From assembly GCA_036172665.1 (NCBI GenBank), contig CM069873.1, positions 47,276,001-47,340,000 on the forward strand: DNA of 64,000 nt. Direction: 5' to 3'. Each line of letters starts with the position of its first letter. Within the stretch, counting starts at the first letter, position 1. This DNA comes from Prosopocoilus inquinatus (taxonomy: Eukaryota; Arthropoda; Insecta; Coleoptera; Lucanidae). Positions 56,586-64,000 of the stretch are shown in pieces. Below the pieces are notes generated by a model. The model was not told where the DNA came from and made no database searches. It was given only the letters and a program-made list of their open reading frames with translations. A program made the translations under genes and the position numbers.

Positions 56586-56757
56586 AGTCAAATGATCATT
56601 TTAATAATTGAAATGTTCATGTACGTAAATTAAGGTTTCTTTTATAACTGTCATGCTTCATTTTTCACAATATTTGTATGTTTGTGATGTCATTTTTTGG
56701 CGATTTCTCTGTTTCATGTATTCATAGCAAAGTTTTGAAAATATTCTTTCAAGGTTG

Positions 56758-56951
56758 GGTTTGAGCTTTACGAATTCAATATGTAAAACATTTAATTCGT
56801 CGCTTCAAAATTTAAAAAATGTTAGAGTGCGGCGTTGATTTCGTTTTGTTATAACAATGATATTCAATTGTAACTTTTTGTATAAACACAACTGCTGTCA
56901 AAGAATAAAATTCCTTTACATTAAAATACAGTCCACTGAATCATTTCTACA
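56758..56951 (+). repeat. BEL-2 copy 2, 3' LTR
   Basis: 194 bp matching the other BEL-2 LTRs. Its first bases are GGTTTGAG instead of TGTTTGAG, so the terminal T is mutated. Ends TTCTACA. Confidence 0.85.
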
Positions 56952-59077
56952 CGGCATTATTTAAACTCTGTGGGAGTAAGTACTTTACATTTTCACATTC
57001 AATAATAGAATAAATCTCAATAAGGCAGGTAAGTACAAAAAATTAAAAAAGACATGAAAAAATTGTACATTTGCAAAAAAATTACGAATAATATTTGCAA
57101 GTAATTGCAAAAATTTAAACAATTACAAAAATTATATACAATTGCAAATTTACAGACAATGGCAAAAATTGCGGATACTTTAAAAATTTACAAACAACTG
57201 CAAATAATTTATAGACATTTTGCACCATGTTATACACCAAAATTGCAAGGTGGTCGTCAGCCCCTCGGTCAAAAATGTACATAATCGGAAAACAATTTTC
57301 TGTACAATATGGATCGACCTTCAACTGCTCAAGAGCCAAAAGAAAATAAATATCCATCACGGTTGTGGCATTACTTACTGGATTAATTAAGTTAATTTTC
57401 TGCTGATAATAGTGTAACAATAAGTAAAAGTTAGGAAATAAAAAACATTTAAGGTAACATTCTAAAAATTATCGTAAACAACGCACGTCGGTATTCATCG
57501 TCCCTTTATAATTTGATTATTTTGTTTTGCTTACACTGTACAAATAAATGACATCGAAGAGTATATGACAAAGAACCTATCTTTTACTTAAATTATTGTC
57601 GAATGCTTGTTCATTTTACGTTTTTATTTATTTCTTTAGTCTTGTCGTTACTGAAGACTCTTTAGTTATTCAATAAAGACTAAAGTTTATGTTTATGTGA
57701 TTCATACTAAGATCTAATTATTGTCGATTATCTAATAAAACAAATTTAATTCTATAATCAGTGAGAGTAGATTTAAAACGGTCTTCTTTAACTAAATTGC
57801 ACGCGTGGGCAACCACCGGGACACTATGAATTTGATATTGTGTTTACATAAAACATCACAGCTTTTAAAAATGCGATCCAGCACTTGCCCTTGACTTTTG
57901 CTGGAGTTTTATTTTATGATGTCTTTACGCACGATCGATCAGAAGTTCTCAAACAAATGTACCAACGCTCCTTTAGTAGGTCATTTTTTTATTTTTGACT
58001 TAGACCTTTGATAATTGCAGCATTAATTCTCTTACATGACGAGGAACTTGCAGTATTAATATGTGAAACTAATTTAATTACACCCGGTATAATTATCACA
58101 TGAATATCAATGTTGCAAGACGAATTTTAGAAATTATTTTGGAAATTAAAAATGATTAAAAATTTATTGAATTATAATTTTAGTTGAGCTTTGAAATTCC
58201 AATCATTACTTTAGTGCGTTAACTTGAGTAACATCGGGTATTGGGCAATTAGCAACGAACAGAGTTCAAGTAATAATTGATGATTCGGCTTGTAATAATG
58301 GGTGTAACCACGGGAGGGGACAAGAAGTTTTATAAACTGCAAAAATCAAAAAAGAATTAATTCAGAGTCAGTCACACAGTCCCAGTGGCAGTTTTTGATG
58401 TTTTTTAAGTGAACGTTAATTGTTAATGATGTGTAAGTAAAATTTTAGTAATACATTTGTTTTAGTTTAAGAGTCGGCTATTTTCTCTGCTCCTGCACCG
58501 TACCCGATCAACCCTTTTCAGGCTCCCCCAGAACCGTTTGCTTGACACGGTACGCTCGGCCGAACGGTTTCATCAAGCAAGCGAGTTCTTGGTTTATAAG
58601 AAGCCCTAGTTTAACAATTGCAATCTACAGTAAAGTCATAGACTAACTACTCTATAGACTGGAATCGGGAAGGCTGAGAAATTCAGACTAATTTCTGCGC
58701 TCCCTTGTGAATGGAATAAAAACTAACCTTGTTGAGCGGGTGGCCTACTACACATATGATTTAATATTTGCTTTCAATCTGAGGTACCCGTGAATAACAT
58801 AGCAAGTCAAAATGACACTTTTGACTCACCTCGTTATTTATGAAATGCCCTACCGTGTAAGAAACTACAAAAATACATATATACAGTTGCACAAAGTGCA
58901 TTAGGTGCTTTTGTTATATATAAAAAAGTAGTTTCAAATTATTCAGGGGCTGGAAGCTCTATGTTCCTGAACATAAGACGTTACACACCAATCAATTCAT
59001 TGAACAAGTAGCTCTGAACTGCCTTAATTTCTGTGCTCCTAGGTGTCTCAGTTTCAACATTGTGGTCATTTGGATGT
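56952..59077. other. Non-coding region; possible promoter near 58331
   Basis: No convincing coding frame is present. 57040-57210 is low-complexity, with repeated TTGCAA/ATTACAAA-like words. A minus-strand 101-codon frame (57115-57420) overlaps that tract and has no family features. Confidence 0.4.
58331..58432 (+). promoter_or_regulatory. Candidate TATA/initiator promoter with short 5' exon
   Basis: TATAAAC (58331-58337) is followed about 33 and 39 nt later by TTCAGAG and TCAGTC, both initiator-like. A splice-donor-like GTAAGTAAAA follows at about 58433. This could be the 5' end of a plus-strand host gene or of an LTR. No downstream exon was found, so it is weak. Confidence 0.2.
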
Positions 59078-59085
59078 ATTGTGAC

Positions 59086-61979
59086 CACGATATAGAGAAC
59101 ACTAGTACGCTCACTCGCCGCCATTTTCAGTTTAAAATTTTGAGCAAGTTGAGTAGTTTGTAAAAATTCGCTAGATGGCAGAACCGTATGGCGAACTGTC
59201 ATTTTTATCAAATTCCGCAGCCGGTTCTTGTGGGGCTCTTGTTCTATACAGGCTCTTGTGGTAAACACAAAACACATGGGCAGAGATAAACAGTACGCAA
59301 CAAACTGCTTTGAGGTTAGATACTGCATTTTAAATTTTAACTATGAATTTAAAGCGAAGTTATCAGGTGTAGAAATTTTAATTTAAAGAGGGTATGTATT
59401 GGCGAATAATTTAATTCGTTTCCTAAATTATTTACATTGCAGTGAAAATAGAAAGACTTCTCAGAGTTAAGTTGTATTGAAGCAAGGAGATTTTAGCATA
59501 AACATGAACTCGTCGTAAGATTGCTAGCTAACATAGAATATCCACCAATACAACTGGCATTAAACTGACTGACGTACTAATTAAAATGTACACAATATAA
59601 CGAGTGGATATAAACTCACAAAAGTACCTATCTAGCAACATCAGTTATGCATGCAAGTGACACCAAAAGTGCATAAAGTTAAAGCACCTAAACGTTACTG
59701 CAACTTGTTTCCTTTAAGTTTGATGACCTTGCCAATTAATTCTATCGAAGCTGAAAATATCAAGTGTTATGTGAGAGGCACATAACCTTCTTTATATTAT
59801 TTCTAATTTAATAAACATATTGTTTAATCTGATTACAAAATTACATCCCTTATTCCAAGATTATCGAAAGAGAAGCACTTGTCTTCATTTGCATCACAAG
59901 TTTGAAAAAGCTGATGATGATTACCAACGCAATAAAAGTTTATCTACGTTTCACTCTGGCTCTTTCAAAAAATAAAATGATTTATTAATCTCGAAGAAAT
60001 TGACAATGAATAAAGAAGCAAATAGCATCTTCGATTCATTTGCACTGGTTGCAGTCAGAGTATTTGCATCTTGTAATAACTCAAGATGAAGACTCGTTGT
60101 GCGATTAATGCCGTCGAATCGAAAACATTAGTAGATATTTAAAGCATCATTAAATTTTCAGTTAACCAGAATAAACTGCTGTCAAACCAATTTGGGTTAC
60201 AGATGTAGACTTACGATTAATGAAATATTGTGAATTATAGATTTTGGAAAGGCTTCAAGAATGAATCAAAATGCAGGTGTCACAATATTAAAGCAACATT
60301 TTGTGTGCTTGATACATTTTCAAGAAAAATTTGTAAAAAATCATTATTAAGTCAGTGGAAATAAAATCATTCAAAGAACACTGACAGATGATGCTATTCC
60401 TCAACTAAATGTATGCTCCTACTAATGCTAATCTCACATCTGCCCTTTCTTCCACCACTACCAACAGATACAAGAAACAAATAATACCAATAGCCTCTGA
60501 AAGGTTTGCAAAAATCACAACAAAATGTACTTGCTCGTTACATTAGTAAATATCTTTCTACATCTATTTGATTGCTTGCTAAATTTGACACTCGCCATTT
60601 ATTCTTTATTTCATACACACCAACCAAAGTTTGCCATTAGTCACGATACAGAGAACACTGGTACGCTCACTCGCCGCCATTTTCAGTTTAAAATTTTGAG
60701 CAAGTTGAGTAGTTTGTAAAAATTCGCTAGATGGCAGAACCGTATCGCGGACTGTCATTTTTATCAAATTCCGCAACCGGTTTTTCTGAGGCTCTTGTGG
60801 TAAACACAAAACACATGGGCAGAGATAAACAGAGGTCAGTACGCAACAACTGGTTTGAGGTTAAATTTTATTTTAATCATTATAAATTTTAACTATGAAT
60901 TTAAAGCGAAGTTGTCAGGCGTAGAAATTTTAATTTAAAGAGGGTATGTATTGGCGAATAATTTAATTCGTTTCCTAATTTAGTTACATTGCAGTCAAAA
61001 TAGAAAGACTTCTCAGAGTTAATTTGTATTGAAGCAAGGAGATTTTAACATAAACATGAACTCATCCTAAGATTGCTATCTAACCTAGAATATCCACCAA
61101 TCCATCTGGCATTAAACTGACCGATGTACTGATTAAAATGTACTCATTTGGAAAGGCTTCACGAATGAATCAAAATGCAGGTGTCACAATATTAAAGCAA
61201 CATTTTGTGTGCTTGATACATTTTCAAGATAAAATTGTAAAAAATCGTTAAGTCAGTGGAAATGAAATCATTCGAAGAACACTGACAGATGATGCTATTC
61301 CTCAACTAAATGTATGCTCCTACTAAAGCTAATCTCACATCTGCCCTTTCTTCCACCACTACCAAACAGATACAAGAAACAAATAATACCAATAGCCTCT
61401 GAAAGGTTTGTAAAAATCACAGCAAAACGTACTTGCTCGTTACATTAGTAAATATCTTTCTCCATCTGTTTGATTGCTAGCTAAATTTGACAGTCGCCAT
61501 TTATTCTTTATTTCATACACACTAACCAAAGTTTGCCATTAATACACACGTAAATACTGAATATATGTCGCCTACAACCGTGCCAAGACACGTAATACAA
61601 CCTACAGGAGTACATTAATGACGTTTAGTGACAGTCCTTCATACATTGGTGTCATCTAGCGGTAAAATTTAAATCACGTAACTAGGCACTACTTTTGACT
61701 TCCTCGTTTTATATGGGGATAGGGAAGTGCGCGTACCAGTGTTCTATATATCGTGCCATTAGTACACACGTAAATACTGAATATAAGTCTCCTACAATCG
61801 TGCCAACAACACGTAATATAACCTACAGAAGTACATTAATGACGTTTAGTGACAGTCCTTCATACATTGGTGTTATCTAGCGGTAAAATTTAAATTACGT
61901 AACTAGGCACTACTTTTGACTTCCTCGTTTTGTATGGGGAAGATAGGCAAGTGCGCGTACCAGTGTTCTGTATATCGTG
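59086..61979. mobile_element. Non-autonomous 8-bp-TSD element, outer copy
   Basis: Terminal inverted repeats CACGATATAGAGAACACT and its near-perfect inverse AGTGTTCTGTATATCGTG close the element. Target duplication ATTGTGAC lies at 59078-59085 and 61980-61987. Without the nested copy it is about 1770 bp. No transposase is recognisable; minus-strand frames at 58981-59328 and 60606-60809 straddle the ends and are not genes. The 8-bp duplication fits hAT or P-type elements. Confidence 0.9.
60642..61755. mobile_element. Same family, nested inner copy
   Basis: Begins CACGATACAGAGAACACT and ends AGTGTTCTATATATCGTG. Target duplication CCATTAGT (60634-60641 and 61756-61763) lies inside the outer copy. 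It lacks about 650 bp present in the outer copy (59590-60240). This nesting explains the direct repeats of 59091-60630 against 60650-61540 and of 61535-61755 against 61756-61979. Confidence 0.9.
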
Positions 61980-61987
61980 ATTGTGAC

Positions 61988-62316
61988 TACGAAATTGATG
62001 ACGTTCTCTCTTGTGACATTCGGTATTGCATCAGTCAAAAATCATTCTTCCGCATGTAGCTACCAAGACACAATATCAATAAAATCCCTTGCGATGGATT
62101 AACATTTGACAATTGTGAAATTCTCGATTTCTAACCAAAACCGGGATTGGTCTTCAGCGGCGCACAGAAAGGTTTAATTTCGATTCACTGTGACCGTTTA
62201 TCGTTAAGTACAATTTCACGATACTGCACCATTTCTTTCTACAATCGCATTTTCTAAGGATGACTCGATAACTTCAATTTGAGGTTTTCAGCTAAATAAA
62301 ACTTCTAAGACAAAAG
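61988..62316. other. Unassigned non-coding DNA
   Basis: I see no gene, repeat end or regulatory motif here that I can support. Confidence 0.4.
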
Positions 62317-62535
62317 GCGTGTTCTTTTTGCCAAAAATCTCATCTCAACTCAGATAAACGTCATTTCCGTTGGCTTGAACAAGTAAGTTTGAACCATGAT
62401 TTCGTTCTCCCACCTTGTCACTCGTGCACTCCTATTAGTTGCCAGGTTAAAATACTCATTCAAACTTACTTGTTCGCGCGAACGGAAATGAAGTTTGTCC
62501 GAGATTAAGTGAGTTTTGCGGTAAAAAGAGCACAC
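62317..62535. mobile_element. Hairpin MITE
   Basis: Arms of about 75 bp (62317-62393 and 62459-62535) are inverted copies: GAACAAGTAAGTTTGAA on the left, TTCAAACTTACTTGTTC on the right, with scattered mismatches outward. Loop about 65 bp. The target duplication is unclear. Confidence 0.65.
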
Positions 62536-63296
62536 CTATTGTTTTAACCCTTTTACTGAGGACACGTTTAATAGAATCCTGCTTCTAATCGTGTTCTAAT
62601 ATCTGACAGATGTCAAGACGTACAAAAATAATATTTATAGTTGGCGGTAGAATTACATATTTTCCGGCGTTCCAGTCAGTAGAATTCTGTATTTAGTAAT
62701 TTTGGCCCTCTGTTGGTTGGAATATGAACTAAAATTCTGGTTGAGGGTCAGCCATATAACTTACAAGGGTCTAAGTAAAGTTTTTGCATAAGTCCGACGA
62801 GTGCCACGCATAGTCCTGTGAATTCGCCATACACCTTGCGTTAACCTAGGCAAGGTAACATCAAGTAAACTAGAAACGCATTTTATTTTTATTATTTATT
62901 CTAAACAACCTTTTTTGAATAAAAAAAACTAATCATCCTGAACATTTTTCTAGAAATTGTTTGAAAATTGATTTTCAAATTTTCTCGGAGGTACATTTGC
63001 AATACGCAACTTTGCTCCAATTTAACAGACTTCGTTGGATTTTGCTTTTTAGCTGTAATAAGAAAAAAGTATAAGTATTTTTAATCTTTTGCAAACTAAG
63101 TCAGGTGATTTTTACATTTATGTGTAATAAATGAATTCTTTGAAAATAAAATTTCTTTACAAAGCAAGGTTGATATAACACAATCAGGTCGAAACTAATT
63201 AGTTGAGAATAAAGTCTGCTTAATATGATTGAAGATATTATTCCAGAAACCAAGCCAAAGTCCAAAGTATCAAGTTCCCGCCATGTTATACATATA

Positions 63297-63660
63297 CAGT
63301 GAAAGTCCCCTTAACGGACATTTCTATGAGCGGACATCTCCTTTCAACGGACAATGTTTGGGATACCGATTTAAACTATATTGATTTTATTATAGGCTGC
63401 GATAAGTGAACGGTCAAATTAGTCAGACTAAACCACGTGATCACTTTTTCTAATTGCTGATTGATCAGGTGGTTTGGTCTGACCGTTGGCTTGACAATTT
63501 CGTACAGTTTGACCATTGACTTAACTCAACCATAATGAAACCCCCCTTGAACAATCGTGGACAATATTTTCTCTCCCGCTTTGATTTTAAAGTTTCCCTT
63601 GAACGGATGCGAGGCTCTGTTATTCGGAGGCTGACATCATATCATACGGTAAATTCCCTG
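63297..63660 (+). mobile_element. pogo/Tigger-like transposon end and hairpin remnant
   Basis: CAGTGAAAGTCCCCTTAACG after TA, followed by further GCGGACA and ACGGACA repeats, resembles the terminal repeat of pogo/Tigger-type elements. A hairpin (63422-63443 with 63462-63483, two mismatches) lies inside. No transposase and no clear right end, so the limits are approximate. Confidence 0.35.
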
Positions 63661-64000
63661 TTTATGTGCAATACATACTAATTAGGTAGATAGATAGGTT
63701 GATAGATTTCAAATTTTAAAGTTGAAATTTTTCAAAAGTCAAATCACATGCTTTCTGAAGTGAAAAAGCTTTTGAGATAGTAAAAACTACTATTCTTTAT
63801 GCATCTTCAACCTAACTGGAATTACCTGAAAAAAGATTGTTTAGTTCCTGAATTTATTTTATTTAAATCACTAAAACTACGATAAATTGTTTGGGCAAAT
63901 CTCTTGAATGATTCTGAGACGAATGAAAATATTTTACAGCATGTTTCTTAAGTTGATTATGGAGAAGTGATAATAACTCACAAGTTATCAATCTTAAGAC
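63661..64000. other. Unassigned non-coding DNA at window end
   Basis: I see no supportable feature. Confidence 0.4.

Larger units (their letters stand above)
46652..56951 (+). mobile_element. BEL/Pao retrotransposon BEL-2, copy 2, with nested insertions
   Basis: Bounded by LTRs 46652-46846 and 56758-56951. The flanking 5-mers (CAGCC and CGGCA) do not match, so the target duplication is lost or one end is rearranged. Gag-pol remnants are at 47891-49079 and 52792-56585. A MITE (46974-47545) interrupts the leader and a 3.7 kb Foldback-like element (49080-52782) interrupts the protease. It retains RT and integrase parts missing from copy 1. Confidence 0.9.

Noticed and set aside
46646..56956. 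A 5-bp target duplication for BEL-2 copy 2
   Set aside because: The flanking bases CAGCC and CGGCA do not match, so I do not claim one.
57115..57420. A 101-codon minus-strand ORF
   Set aside because: It overlaps a low-complexity TTGCAA/ATTACAAA tract and shows no conserved features or codon bias.
58981..60809. Two similar minus-strand ORFs (115 and 67 codons)
   Set aside because: Both lie on the ends of the nested 8-bp-TSD element and are similar only because the element is duplicated. No protein family is recognised.
1..64000. tRNA or rRNA genes
   Set aside because: No cloverleaf box pair or rRNA core was recognised by eye. The tRNA-complementary strings near 15597, 24113, 41341 and 46851 are retroelement primer-binding sites.

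Overview
The window is eukaryotic, AT-rich and almost certainly from an insect. The evidence is a single-exon proneural bHLH gene of the atonal family and a dense load of insect-type transposable elements (errantivirus, BEL/Pao, Mag-like Ty3, rosa-type mariner, P element, Penelope-like, foldback elements). A beetle would fit, but the sequence alone does not prove the order. Only one host gene is clearly supported: the amos/cato-like bHLH gene at 8179-8745 on the minus strand. Nearly everything else recognisable is mobile DNA, much of it nested.

Layout. 1-660: 3' end of a Penelope-like element. 661-6336: degenerate endogenous errantivirus (gag, pol, env remnants and a 3' LTR), whose pol carries an OARD1/TARG1-like macrodomain between RNase H and integrase. 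6337-10589: unique-looking DNA with the bHLH gene, a foldback repeat (7481-7815) and a small inverted-repeat element (9504-9711). 10590-13945: LINE remnant split by a 2.1 kb inverted array of a ~312-bp repeat. 14569-23862: young BEL/Pao element (BEL-1) with paired 1026-bp LTRs, target duplication ATCTA, and a DD41D mariner inserted in its integrase.

23929-36052: a second BEL/Pao family (BEL-2, copy 1; target duplication TCGGG). It holds three self-nested 8-bp-TSD elements (24469-27446), one of which carries a MITE, and a THAP-domain P element (32216-35846). 36053-37171: diverged non-coding repeats. 37172-41497: nearly intact minus-strand Mag-like Ty3 element (target duplication TATTC). 41441-45196: three tandem copies of a 1252-bp unit whose breakpoint lies inside the Ty3 LTR. 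45311-46389: 1.1 kb palindromic element.

46652-56951: BEL-2 copy 2, holding a MITE (46974-47545) and a 3.7 kb Foldback-like element made of inverted arrays of 140-bp repeats (49080-52782). 56952-64000: mostly non-coding, with another self-nested 8-bp-TSD element (59086-61979), a hairpin MITE and a pogo-like end.

The pieces do not form a pathway. The window reads as a record of successive insertions around one developmental regulator, and matching target duplications let the order of many insertions be deduced. All boundaries, duplications and frame breaks were read by eye. Family names rest on motif recognition, not on database searches.
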